Shown here piece by piece: positions 1 to 8,071 of a stretch of 20,212 nucleotides of DNA; the first letter of the stretch is position 1, and each line of letters begins with the position of its first letter. A program made the translations under genes and the position numbers. The stretch is from Acidobacteriaceae bacterium (GTDB taxonomy: Bacteria; Acidobacteriota; Terriglobia; Terriglobales; Acidobacteriaceae), in NCBI GenBank assembly GCA_003152795.1, contig PMBA01000182.1:10867-31078 (forward strand). Reading direction: 5' to 3'. The notes under the pieces are model-generated. The model saw nothing but the letters and a program-made list of their open reading frames with translations, did no database searches and was not told where the DNA came from.

Positions 1-17
1 GGCACCCACTTCCGAGA

Positions 18-566
18 TCAGGTTAGCACGGGCTGGGTGGCAGCGACGGCTTCGGTGTCGAAAACGGTGGCCAGGCCGTGAATTACGGATGCCAGGCGGA
101 CGGCGGCGAGGATCGCTTCCTCCGGCATGCCCTTGCCGCGCAGAACCTGCTCGTGAGAATCGACGCAGAGTCCGCAGCCATTGATGGCCGAGACGGCAAG
201 GCACCAGAGTTCGAAATCGACGGCGTCAATGCCGTGAGTGCGCAAAACGTTCATGCGAAGGCGGGCGGGCAGAGTGGCGTACTTCGGGTTTTTCGACAGG
301 TGCTGAAAGCGGTAATAGATGTTGTTCATACCCATGACGGCGGCGGCGCTCTTGGCCGCTTCCAGGGCTTGGGGCGAGAGGTGCGTCGCCGCTTCGGTGA
401 GCAGCGTCTGAATCAGTTGCGGGTTGCGGGCGGCGATGGCGGAGGCGGCCACGGTGCCCCAGATCTGCTGCTCGTTCAGTTCCTGCTGTTGCAGCAGGGT
501 GGACAGGTTCAGTTTGAGATCCTTGGCGTACGCGGGCACGGCATCGAGAAGTTCAGTCAGCGTCAT
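18..566 (-). CDS. ahpD: AhpD-type alkylhydroperoxidase (carboxymuconolactone decarboxylase family)
   Basis: The 182-residue product matches the length and layout of AhpD, the thiol adaptor that re-reduces AhpC and has weak peroxidase activity itself. The catalytic signature is visible: Glu119, then Cys131-G-L-Cys134 and His138 in the motif CGLCVDSHE. This is the proton-relay plus CxxC arrangement of mycobacterial AhpD (Glu118, Cys130, Cys133, His137), shifted by one residue. It lies downstream of ahpC on the same strand, 99 bases away, so co-transcription is likely. No good Shine-Dalgarno precedes the ATG; the upstream bases read cgcgactt. The gap is filled by an 8-bp repeat array that could form a hairpin. 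In mycobacteria AhpD receives electrons through a dihydrolipoyl transferase and Lpd; those genes are not in the window. The assignment is firm. Confidence 0.93.
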   Translation of the reverse strand: MTLTELLDAVPAYAKDLKLNLSTLLQQQELNEQQIWGTVAASAIAARNPQLIQTLLTEAATHLSPQALEAAKSAAAVMGMNNIYYRFQHLSKNPKYATLPARLRMNVLRTHGIDAVDFELWCLAVSAINGCGLCVDSHEQVLRGKGMPEEAILAAVRLASVIHGLATVFDTEAVAATQPVLT

Positions 567-574
567 AAGTCGCG

Positions 575-635
575 TTGAGTCATTGAATCATTGAGACATT
601 GACTCAATACCTCAATGTCTCAGTGACTCAATCAC
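575..635. repeat. 8-bp direct and inverted repeat array between ahpC and ahpD
   Basis: Four tandem 8-mers of the form TTGANNCA (TTGAGTCA, TTGAATCA, TTGAGACA, TTGACTCA; 575-606) are followed by atacc and then three 8-mers in the opposite sense (TCAATGTC, TCAGTGAC, TCAATCAC; 612-635). Bases 582-602 and 612-632 form a 21-nt inverted repeat with two mismatches and a 9-nt loop. In minus-strand RNA one mismatch becomes a U-G wobble. No T-run follows, so it does not look like a standard intrinsic terminator. It lies between the ahpC stop and the ahpD start, where it could stabilise or attenuate the dicistronic mRNA. Confidence 0.85.
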
Positions 636-665
636 ATCCTCCTTGTCCGGATGACAAATCTCAAA

Positions 666-1205
666 TTAGACGACGAGTGTCGCATCGCCCTTCTTCCAGT
701 TGCAGGGGCAGAGTTCATCGGTCTGCAAGGCGTCGAGCACGCGCAGAACTTCCTGCGGATTTCTTCCGACGGAGAGGTCGGTCACCATCACGAAACGGAT
801 GACACCCTGCGGGTCGACGATGAAGGTGGCACGCTGAGCAACGCCTGCTTTCGGATCGAGAATGCCGAGCGCTTCCGAGAGATCGCGTTTGATGTCTGCC
901 AGCATGGGGAACGGCAGGTTGTGCAGGTCTTCGTGGTGAACGCGCCAGGCGCGGTGCACGAACTCGGAGTCGGTGCTGCCGCCGAGGATTTGCGTGTCGC
1001 GGTCCAGGAATTCCTTGTTCAGCTTGCCGAACGCTGCGATTTCCGTAGGGCAGACGAAGGTGAAATCCTTGGGCCAGAAGAAATACAACTTCCACTTGCC
1101 GGAGTAGTCGCGGTCGGTGATGGTTTTGAACGCTTTGTCGCTATTGTCGGTGCTGACGGTGGCGGTCAGCGAGTATGAGGGGAATTGTTCACCTACTGCT
1201 AGCAT
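666..1205 (-). CDS. ahpC: Peroxiredoxin AhpC (alkyl hydroperoxide reductase subunit C)
   Basis: This 179-residue typical 2-Cys peroxiredoxin reduces hydrogen peroxide, organic hydroperoxides and probably peroxynitrite in the cytoplasm. The peroxidatic cysteine is Cys52 in PKDFTFVCPTE, with the conserved Pro45, Thr49 and Arg125 (QRATFIVD). The C-terminus carries two cysteines, Cys166 and Cys168, in ELCPCNW. This resembles mycobacterial AhpC, which also has a three-cysteine mechanism and works with AhpD rather than AhpF. That fits the downstream ahpD. The ATG at 1205 is supported by an AGGAGA ribosome-binding site at 1212-1217. No OxyR or PerR gene is adjacent, so the regulator is unknown. Confidence 0.95.
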   Translation of the reverse strand: MLAVGEQFPSYSLTATVSTDNSDKAFKTITDRDYSGKWKLYFFWPKDFTFVCPTEIAAFGKLNKEFLDRDTQILGGSTDSEFVHRAWRVHHEDLHNLPFPMLADIKRDLSEALGILDPKAGVAQRATFIVDPQGVIRFVMVTDLSVGRNPQEVLRVLDALQTDELCPCNWKKGDATLVV

Positions 1206-1558
1206 TTCGCTTCTCCTGTCGTTCTGTTTGTATTGGTTCTGGGGGAACCGATCCTGCTAAATGTTTCTCAAAAAATCGGGGGAAGACTTCAGAACTCCCC
1301 GGCAATTTAATACCGCCAGAGCGGTGACTCGTCTGTGATCCTGGTCAACCCTGAGTGTGCTTTGGTGCACTCCGCGGGGGAGATTTCGAATTCGGGAAGC
1401 GGATCTGCGAACGATACCAGCGCAATGGCAAATGACAGCGGCTTCAGTCACTAAGTAGATTCGAGAGAGTCGGCAGGGGATGCAGATTCTTTCGGCGAAA
1501 AACCGCCTGAGAGTTCGGCAATCCATTGGTCAGACGGCTTGGTTTCGATCAGGCGGCG
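1206..1558. other. Non-coding interval: ahpC leader and exopolysaccharide operon end
   Basis: These 353 bases lie between the ahpC start and the 3' end of the exopolysaccharide operon. They contain the ahpC ribosome-binding site (1212-1217), a small inverted repeat GGTTC-N5-GAACC (1235-1249) in the ahpC leader, and the operon terminator (1498-1537). The ahpC promoter should lie here, but I found no convincing -35/-10 pair. An 89-codon minus-strand frame crosses the region but has no ribosome-binding site or recognisable protein. The bases around 1390 (ttcgaa) resemble a T-loop, but no flanking stem forms, so this is not a tRNA. Confidence 0.6.
1498..1537 (-). terminator. Intrinsic terminator of the exopolysaccharide operon
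   Basis: In minus-strand RNA, CCGUCUGA (1537-1530) pairs with UCAGGCGG (1510-1503) through 8 bp including one G-U. The loop is 19 nt and U5 follows at once (1502-1498). It starts 21 bases after the stop codon of the last operon gene. A second, perfectly matched 5' arm CCGCCTGA lies at 1556-1549, so the same 3' arm has two possible partners. Confidence 0.65.
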
Positions 1559-4000
1559 CTATCGTTCCGAGGCAGCGCCGATCTGAATCAGGGCAGCCGG
1601 GACTTGCTCAGCCGAGTTCCAACCGAGCACGTTGTAATAGGCTTTTTCGATGGAGCGGGCGACTGCGGGCCAGAGATACTGGCCCTGGATGCGCTCGCGT
1701 TCGCGGGCCGCGGACTGATGGCGAAGTTCGGGATGGTGGATGAGGAAGTCGAGCATGCGCTCAAGGTCGGCCTGGTCGCCGCGGTGGAAGGTGAAGCCGG
1801 CGCCATCGACCACTTCAGTGTTTTCGGGAATGTCGCTGGTCAGGACGCAGACACCGGCGGCCATGGCATCGAGGAGGGCGAGGGACAAGCCCTCAAGCTG
1901 GGAGGGAAGGACGAACAGGGCGGCATTGGAGAGAAGCTCTTCGAGATTGCTGCCGGAGACCCAGGGAAGGAAACGAATCTGGTCGGATTCATGGCGGCGC
2001 AAAGTCTGAGCGTAGGCATCGGAGCGACTCGATCCACCGCTCGATCCACCGGCGAGGACGAGCTTCATGCCGGTGTGGAGGTTTTCGAAGGCACTGATGA
2101 GGAGATGGCAGTTTTTTTCGGGCGAAAACCGGCCTAAAAAGAGTACGTAGTTGTCGGCGAGGAGATCCCACTCGATGAGTTTGCGAGGGAGGCGTCGTGG
2201 GGCCAGGGTGGCTCCGTTGGGGACGTAGATGGTATCGCGCTGGTAGTGTTCGCGGTAATGCTGCTGCAGGGTGCGGGAGACGACCATGGTGGCATCGGGG
2301 GAGGAAACGGCCGCCGCTTCTCCCCAGCGCAGGATGCGGGACGCGATGCGGCCCCACTTGCCGCGCTGCCAGTCGAGACCCTGCACGGTGACGACGGTTT
2401 TTTTGCCAACAAGGCGTGGAAGAAAAGAAAACAAGGCGGGACCGAGACAGTGGTAATGGACGACATCATAGTCCGACGTCATGGCGTGCGCCGTGCTCAA
2501 CAGAGTGTGGACGACAGTTTCGAGATGTTTGGAGCGGATGGTGGGTAACCGGCAGACGCGCATGCCGTTGTGAGTGTCGATGGGAGGAGTGAAATAGCTG
2601 CGGCAATAGACGGTGACCTGGTGCCCGAGGCGGGCGAGTTCGTGGCCCGCCTGCTCGTAATAGGATTCGATGCCGCTGTACTTGGAGACCACGCCTCGAC
2701 CTCCGATGAACGCGACGCGGACGCTGTGGCGTGGGCGGGGAAGCTCGGGCGGGGCGGGGAAGGATAGAAGCCTTCTGGTGGATGTGAGCCGGTAATAGAG
2801 TTCGAGCAGTTTCTCGACGTGTTGATCGGGGTCGTGGTTTGCTTTGACGCGAGCGCGGGCCGCGGCGCCCATTTTCTCGATGAGATCGGGGCGGTCAAAC
2901 AGGAATCCGATGGAATGAGCGAGCTGATCGCGGTCGCAATCGGAATAAAGGAGACCGGTGACGCCATGTTGGACGAGCTCGCGGCGTGAACCGAGATCGG
3001 AGGCGATGACGGGCCTTCCCCAGGCATAGGACTCGAGAATAGATTTTCCCATGGTCTCGTAGGCGTGGGATGGAAACACGGAGAAGCTGCAACGGGCGAT
3101 GAGGCGCTGGAGTTGTTCGCCATGGACCATGCCGGCGAACAGGACGTGGGGCAGGTTCAGTTCTTGCGCCAGGGCTTCGAGTCGGGGACGCTCGGGACCG
3201 TCTCCGGCGATGACGAGGGGAGTGTGTGGCAGCCGCAGCATGGCGCGTAAAAGCTCATAGACGCCTTTTTCCGGAGAGAGCCGTCCGAAGTAGAGCAAGT
3301 ATCCTTCATCGGTGGCGAGCTGTTCATCGCCGGGCACAGCCTGGAAGTGGGGCAGTACTTCGATGCGCTGCGCCGGGAAACCGCTGGCGGTCAATTTGTT
3401 GCGCACGAAATCGCTGGGCGCCAGGAACATGTCGACGCAGCGTTCGTAGGTACGCAACCATTTGTGGAGGTAGGCTTCGGCGGCAAGAACCACGGCGCTG
3501 GAACGCGAACCGTGATAGCAGCCTTTGGTTACGGCGTGATGGAAAGCGCCGTGGGTGCAGAGTCCGCAGGGGCGGCCCTCGGCGACGAGGTTGTAGGTGG
3601 GACACAGAATTTTGAAATCGTTGAGGTGATAGAGCACGGGGATTCCCTGGCGCTTCAGCTCCCAGAGGATGGAAGGCGACAAGTGGTGGTAGATGCCGCG
3701 AACGTGGGCGAGGTCGGGAGAGAAGTCGGCCAGGCAATTGCGCATGGCGCGGCGGGCGGATGGTGAATAGAGGGCGTGCGCGGCCATCCGGGCCTTCTTC
3801 AGCAGACCGGCGTTGGGATCCTTGAAGTCAAGATGCGGAATGCGATAGCTGCGGCCGTCGAAAGCGGGGGTACGGCCGTGGTCCATGCTGAACAGAGCGG
3901 TGTGCTGGCCGCGCCGGTCCATGTGGTGGATGAGGTCGAAGAGGTAGGCTTCAGTGCCGCTAAACGGATAGTCGTATTTGTTGCAATACAGGATGCGCAT
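1559..4000 (-). CDS. Fused double GT4-type glycosyltransferase
   Basis: This 813-residue protein consists of two complete GT-B, family-4-like glycosyltransferases in one chain. The first spans about residues 1-400: a MRILYCNKYDYP start with a SGTEAY loop, LYFGRLSPEKG, and an E(x7)E motif at Glu315/Glu323. The second spans about 425-800: FIGGRGVVSKYSGIE, VVTVQGLDWQRGKWG, LFLGRFSPEKN, and E(x7)D at Glu703/Asp711. A Pro-rich linker of about 20 residues joins them, with no start codon at the junction, so the fusion looks genuine. Each half probably adds a sugar from a nucleotide donor to the lipid-linked repeat unit on the cytoplasmic face. ATG 4000 was chosen over an upstream frame start at 4045 because GGAGGT sits six bases before it. 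The gene overlaps the 3' end of the upstream glycosyltransferase gene by 41 bases. Donors and linkages cannot be read from sequence. Confidence 0.9.
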   Translation of the reverse strand: MRILYCNKYDYPFSGTEAYLFDLIHHMDRRGQHTALFSMDHGRTPAFDGRSYRIPHLDFKDPNAGLLKKARMAAHALYSPSARRAMRNCLADFSPDLAHVRGIYHHLSPSILWELKRQGIPVLYHLNDFKILCPTYNLVAEGRPCGLCTHGAFHHAVTKGCYHGSRSSAVVLAAEAYLHKWLRTYERCVDMFLAPSDFVRNKLTASGFPAQRIEVLPHFQAVPGDEQLATDEGYLLYFGRLSPEKGVYELLRAMLRLPHTPLVIAGDGPERPRLEALAQELNLPHVLFAGMVHGEQLQRLIARCSFSVFPSHAYETMGKSILESYAWGRPVIASDLGSRRELVQHGVTGLLYSDCDRDQLAHSIGFLFDRPDLIEKMGAAARARVKANHDPDQHVEKLLELYYRLTSTRRLLSFPAPPELPRPRHSVRVAFIGGRGVVSKYSGIESYYEQAGHELARLGHQVTVYCRSYFTPPIDTHNGMRVCRLPTIRSKHLETVVHTLLSTAHAMTSDYDVVHYHCLGPALFSFLPRLVGKKTVVTVQGLDWQRGKWGRIASRILRWGEAAAVSSPDATMVVSRTLQQHYREHYQRDTIYVPNGATLAPRRLPRKLIEWDLLADNYVLFLGRFSPEKNCHLLISAFENLHTGMKLVLAGGSSGGSSRSDAYAQTLRRHESDQIRFLPWVSGSNLEELLSNAALFVLPSQLEGLSLALLDAMAAGVCVLTSDIPENTEVVDGAGFTFHRGDQADLERMLDFLIHHPELRHQSAARERERIQGQYLWPAVARSIEKAYYNVLGWNSAEQVPAALIQIGAASER

Positions 4001-5222
4001 GGCCAACCTCCGATGGGGAAACGCGGGCCAGGAATTGCTGCGCAAAGGCGCGTAGATTTCGCTGGCGATTGTAGGAAGCGGCGATGCTGGCCGCGGCTGC
4101 GAGCTGGATGCCGGTCAGGGAAGGTTTGTGGGCGTGAATCCAACTGACGGCGCTGACGAAATCGGGCAAAGAGCCGGGTTGGTAGAGAAATCCAGTGCGC
4201 TGGTGTTCGACGAGTTCGGGAATGCCGGTGATGGCGGGGGCGAGCACGAGTTTCTGGTGAGCCATAGCCTCCATCAGGACGACGGGGATGCCTTCGCTCT
4301 TGCTGGTGGTGACGACCAGGTCGGCGTGGCGGTAATAGGCGGGAAGGTCGGTGCGAGGGACGTGGCCGACCAGGTAAACGCGGCCCTGGAGCCCGAAGGT
4401 CATGATCAGGTTTTCGAGAGCGGGGCGGTCGGGCCCCTCGCCGACGATCCAGCAGAGAAAGTCGAGACCCTGGTCGCGCAGGGAGGCGCAGGCCTGAATA
4501 AGGAAGGGATAATCCTTGACCGGATGCAGCCGTCCGACGGAGAGAAGGCAGAAACGGCGGTGGTCGGCCTGGGGCGGGGGGGCGAGCGATGGCCAGGGGA
4601 GCACGCGATCGACGCCAAGACGCTGGACGATGATTTTCTCCGAGGGCGTGGAAGGGTAGTTGCGGAGAATGTAGCGGCGGTTGAAGTCGGAGACGGTTAC
4701 ACAGAACTGGCAAGCACGCAGCTTGGCGGAGAGGAGATCGGCGCGCTGCAGCAGATCGGAGCCGTGCAGCGTGAAACTGAAGCGGATTCCGAGCAGATGG
4801 GCAGCGGTTAGGGCCATCCAGGAGGCGAAGTATCCGTGATGAGCGTGGATGTGGTCGACATGGAGCGGGGCCAGTTGTTGCGCGAGGGCGGCACCCATGA
4901 CGGTGTGTCCGAGAGTGCGGAGGCGCCGGTTGGGGGAGGGGCCGCGCTCCCAGAGCAAGGGGCGCAACAGTTGCCAGAGGACGCGACGATCGGAGGCGAG
5001 TTGGCGCACTGCGCGCACCACTTCGTCGTCGGAGAGCGGCTGAAAGAAGCGTGTCTCTTTCCAGAAGGAGCGTTCGGTCGGGGTGAGATCGTTGGGCGAA
5101 ACGCGTTTGCCGCTGCAGCAGATGACTTGCGCTCCGCGGCGGCGGAGTTCCGCGATTTCATCGATCACGTAAGGTTCGAGAGGCGAAGGGAACTCATTGG
5201 CGATGTAGGCGACGGTGGTCAT
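3960..5222 (-). CDS. GT4-type glycosyltransferase
   Basis: The 420-residue product is a GT-B glycosyltransferase. The N-terminal acceptor domain starts MTTVAYIANEFPSPLEPYV and contains HAHHGYFA and FTLHGSDL. The C-terminal nucleotide-sugar domain (from about residue 215) has LLSVGRLHPVKDY and the family E(x7)E pair at Glu310/Glu318 in SEGIPVVLMEAM. It probably extends the lipid-linked oligosaccharide started by the phosphoglycosyltransferase of this operon. ATG 5222 is favoured because AGGAG lies eight bases upstream and because it overlaps the preceding stop in an ATGA junction, implying translational coupling. The open frame extends upstream to 5396, but that part is antisense-like sequence inside the neighbouring gene. 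The 3' end overlaps the next gene by 41 bases. Confidence 0.9.
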   Translation of the reverse strand: MTTVAYIANEFPSPLEPYVIDEIAELRRRGAQVICCSGKRVSPNDLTPTERSFWKETRFFQPLSDDEVVRAVRQLASDRRVLWQLLRPLLWERGPSPNRRLRTLGHTVMGAALAQQLAPLHVDHIHAHHGYFASWMALTAAHLLGIRFSFTLHGSDLLQRADLLSAKLRACQFCVTVSDFNRRYILRNYPSTPSEKIIVQRLGVDRVLPWPSLAPPPQADHRRFCLLSVGRLHPVKDYPFLIQACASLRDQGLDFLCWIVGEGPDRPALENLIMTFGLQGRVYLVGHVPRTDLPAYYRHADLVVTTSKSEGIPVVLMEAMAHQKLVLAPAITGIPELVEHQRTGFLYQPGSLPDFVSAVSWIHAHKPSLTGIQLAAAASIAASYNRQRNLRAFAQQFLARVSPSEVGHAHPVLQQIRLSV

Positions 5223-6505
5223 GCGACGGACTCCTGGGGTGCGCAGAGCATTCCGGCAACGGTGAACATGAGTCCAATGACGAACTGGTACGCCATGTCG
5301 ACAAAGAAAGCGTTGAAGAGATAAACGCCGAGCAGGATGGGCCAGACTCTGCGCAGGGCAGCGATGGAGGCGGACTCGGCGGGCGGAGCGTGCCATGAGA
5401 GGCGGAAGAGGTTGAAGAAGAGGATGGCGTAGAGGGCCAATCCAGGCGCGCCGAACTCAAGCAGCAGGGCGAGGTAAGTGTTGTGCACGTAATAGGCGCT
5501 GAGGTGGTAGCCCGACATGTGGCGGGCGAGGTTGGCGTACATGGACCTGGCGGGCCAGCCCGTGAGGGGGCGCTCCTGAAACATGGCCCAGCCGGCGTCG
5601 TAGACGGCGAGGCGGACGTCGACCGGACCGCGCTCGGCGGTGCGGTCCCAAAGAGCAGTTTTGAGCGAATGGCCGGTGAGGCCGAGAGCGAGGCCGAGCA
5701 AGAGGCCAGCGGCGGCCAACAGGGTGCAGAGCGCCTGCAGACGGCGTTCGACCATGCGGAATCCGAGAACGACGGTGGAGACGGCGAACGAGATCCAGAC
5801 GGCGCGGGTCATGGTGGCGAGCACGGCGAGGGGCAGAACCAGCCACAGCAACCCGACGACGGTTTTGCGCGCTGGTGAGAGCGCGATAAGGAGAATGCCA
5901 AGGAGGTTCAACGAAACGCCGTTGGCCACCGCCTGAAGAAAGGGGCCGCGAGCGCGGTCGGCATGAAAGCCGAGGCTTTCGTCAACAATGAAGCGCGGGA
6001 GGATGAGCGAGCGGGCGTCGAGGATGAAGGCAATCGCAATGAAGACGAGGTAGGCGAGCGCGACAATGACGAAGACCTCGAAGTGCCTTCGTTGGGAAGC
6101 GCCACGAAAAACGAGCACTGCGAGGTGAAACAGAGCGAAGGGGACGATGAACTTGCTGGCGATCATGCTCCAGGATTGCGGGTCGAAGGGTTCGCGAAGA
6201 GCGCGGAACATGGCCAGCGCCATGAGAGCGAGCATGGGCAAACTGAGTCCGGCAAAGAATGGGATCTTGAGGTGCAGGGCCATGGTACGCAGAGCGACGA
6301 AAAAGACGAGGAGGGCAAACGCGATCCGGTCGACGTAGAAAGAGAAGAGGTCCGGCGGGCGAAACAGGAAAATGGCCATTGCTGCCAGGTAAAGGATTGA
6401 GGGAAAAGCCAATCCCAGGTGAAGCGGGCGAAGCAGCAGACCGGCGACGCGCCAAAGCGGGTTGTCGTCAGTGTCCCGGGTTAGGGCGAGGGCGGGGCTG
6501 CTCAT
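5219..6505 (-). CDS. O-antigen ligase / Wzy polymerase-like membrane protein
   Basis: The 428-residue protein is very hydrophobic, with about ten predicted membrane segments. In its C-terminal half a long external loop (roughly residues 300-355) carries ERPLTGWP and then YYVHNTYLALLLEFGAPGLALY. This pattern is typical of the O-antigen ligase/Wzy_C family. In a Wzx/Wzy-type exopolysaccharide locus this is the expected place for the polymerase that joins repeat units in the periplasm. A ligase role cannot be excluded from sequence. ATG 6505 lies seven bases after the stop of the upstream gene, with AAGGAG twelve bases before it. The frame could begin at 6556, but that would overlap the upstream gene. 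The 3' end overlaps the next start (ATGA). Confidence 0.85.
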   Translation of the reverse strand: MSSPALALTRDTDDNPLWRVAGLLLRPLHLGLAFPSILYLAAMAIFLFRPPDLFSFYVDRIAFALLVFFVALRTMALHLKIPFFAGLSLPMLALMALAMFRALREPFDPQSWSMIASKFIVPFALFHLAVLVFRGASQRRHFEVFVIVALAYLVFIAIAFILDARSLILPRFIVDESLGFHADRARGPFLQAVANGVSLNLLGILLIALSPARKTVVGLLWLVLPLAVLATMTRAVWISFAVSTVVLGFRMVERRLQALCTLLAAAGLLLGLALGLTGHSLKTALWDRTAERGPVDVRLAVYDAGWAMFQERPLTGWPARSMYANLARHMSGYHLSAYYVHNTYLALLLEFGAPGLALYAILFFNLFRLSWHAPPAESASIAALRRVWPILLGVYLFNAFFVDMAYQFVIGLMFTVAGMLCAPQESVA

Positions 6506-6512
6506 GGGAGGG

Positions 6513-8066
6513 TCAGGCTCCTTCGGGCGCGAACAGCACGCGAACTGTGCTGGCAAGGATGCGCAGGTCGAGGCGCAGACTCCAGTTCTCGATGTAGGTG
6601 AGATCGAGGTGCATGTTGAGGTCGAACGAGGGGCAGTCGCGGGCGGTAACCTGCCAGAGGCCAGTGATGCCGGGCTTCACGTCGAGGCGGCGGAAGTGGT
6701 GAAGTTCGTAATGGTTGACCTCGTCGATGGGATGAGGGCGCGGTCCAACCAGGCTCATCTCCCCACGCAGGACGTTCCAGAGCTGGGGGAGTTCGTCGAG
6801 ACTGTAGCGGCGGAGGATACGGCCGATGCGGGTGATTCTGGGGTCGTCGTCAATTTTGAAGATGGGGCCTTGTCTCTGGTTGCGGGTGCGTAAATCTTCC
6901 TTGAGGTGTGCGGCGTCGGTGACCATGGAGCGAAACTTGTAGCAACGGAAGCGGCGCCCTTTGGCGCCGGTGCGTTCGGCGGAGTAGACGACGGGACCGG
7001 GCGAGTCCAGGCGGATGAGCAGGGCGATGGCCGCCATCAAGGGACAGGCGAAGATGAGGCCCAGCGTGGCGCCGGTGAGATCCAACAAACGCTTCAGAAA
7101 TAATGTGGCGCTGGGTGATGGCTCGCGATGAAGGGTGATGACGGGCACTTCACCGATGCGATCGATCCCGGAATCGGGCCAGGGACCTGGGGGGAGATCG
7201 GGAACGGCGCGAATGTCGAGGTGGTTGCGGAAGGCGGCCTCGGCGGCTTTTCGAGTCTGGGCGATCTGACCGGGGAGAGCGAGGATAACCTCATCGATGA
7301 ATTCGGCGCGGGCAAGCCAGTCGAGGTCCTCGATCCGCCCTAATACGGCGGGGGAAAGCGGCAGGTCGTCATCGACGAAGCCGCAGACGGTTGCGCGTTG
7401 CAGAGGATCATTGCGCAGCGCCCGCGCAATGGAGCGAGCGACGGGCCCTCCGCCAACGATGAGGATCTTGCGCGACTCTGTTTCGCGCCGCCGCCGCCGC
7501 CATTCCATCTGCCTCAAGCGGCGCAACAGGGCGAGGCCAGCCAGGCTGCTGGCAAAAATTCTGGCGGCGGCGAGCGGGCGCATTTCGTCCCAGGCAGCGA
7601 TGAATACCAGTCCGACGGCGAACAGGGTTGACCTGGCCAGCGCGGGGACGATGCCGGCGGGAGACGGATCCCCGGCGCGCTTGTAGAGCCCCTCACAGAA
7701 GGCGAAGAGCGTTACGAGAACGGCAAAAATCGGCAGATAAGGCCAGGGCAGACCCCAAGCCGGAGAGAACAGCGACAAGGCGCCGCAGACCACGACGAGA
7801 ACGATGAAATCGGCGGCCACCAATTCGCAAAAGGTGAATCGATCAAGCGACGTGCGCGGCCAGAGGAATTGAGTGAGGGTTCGGGCTGGAGCGCGTCTGG
7901 TGGTGGGTTCGACGCTCGCGTCCGCGGGAGTGGCCGGTGCGGCGTCGGAGGCCGGCGCGAACCTGGGAGATGATATCGCGGGAGTCCCAAGGATCATGCG
8001 GGCATACTGCGACGGGCGATCTTTGGGATCGGTATTCCATAGTCGATTTGTGGTCAATTCGCTCAT
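6513..8066 (-). CDS. Polyprenyl-phosphate glycosylphosphotransferase (WbaP/WcaJ type)
   Basis: The 517-residue product is the initiating enzyme that moves a sugar-1-phosphate from a UDP-sugar to undecaprenyl phosphate. Hydrophobic segments lie between about residues 70 and 180. A Rossmann-like domain follows, starting at RKILIVGGGPVARSIARAL. The catalytic bacterial sugar transferase domain occupies about 325-517: KRLLDLTGA, the membrane re-entrant helix, ERTGAKGRRFRCYKFRSM, the Asp-Glu pair in SLDELPQLWN, SLVGPRP, and KPGITGLWQV. Start 8066 was chosen because it lies five bases after the upstream stop and gives the usual family length. The open frame extends to 8537 only as antisense-like sequence in the neighbour. 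The sugar transferred is not predictable with confidence. Confidence 0.92.
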   Translation of the reverse strand: MSELTTNRLWNTDPKDRPSQYARMILGTPAISSPRFAPASDAAPATPADASVEPTTRRAPARTLTQFLWPRTSLDRFTFCELVAADFIVLVVVCGALSLFSPAWGLPWPYLPIFAVLVTLFAFCEGLYKRAGDPSPAGIVPALARSTLFAVGLVFIAAWDEMRPLAAARIFASSLAGLALLRRLRQMEWRRRRRETESRKILIVGGGPVARSIARALRNDPLQRATVCGFVDDDLPLSPAVLGRIEDLDWLARAEFIDEVILALPGQIAQTRKAAEAAFRNHLDIRAVPDLPPGPWPDSGIDRIGEVPVITLHREPSPSATLFLKRLLDLTGATLGLIFACPLMAAIALLIRLDSPGPVVYSAERTGAKGRRFRCYKFRSMVTDAAHLKEDLRTRNQRQGPIFKIDDDPRITRIGRILRRYSLDELPQLWNVLRGEMSLVGPRPHPIDEVNHYELHHFRRLDVKPGITGLWQVTARDCPSFDLNMHLDLTYIENWSLRLDLRILASTVRVLFAPEGA

Positions 8067-8071
8067 AGGGT

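Noticed and set aside
1370..1410. Possible tRNA T-arm (ttcgaa)
   Set aside because: The flanking bases do not form the 5-bp T stem, and no acceptor or anticodon stem is found around it.
1257..1526. 89-codon minus-strand frame between ahpC and the exopolysaccharide operon
   Set aside because: It spans the operon terminator, has no ribosome-binding site and resembles no protein I know.
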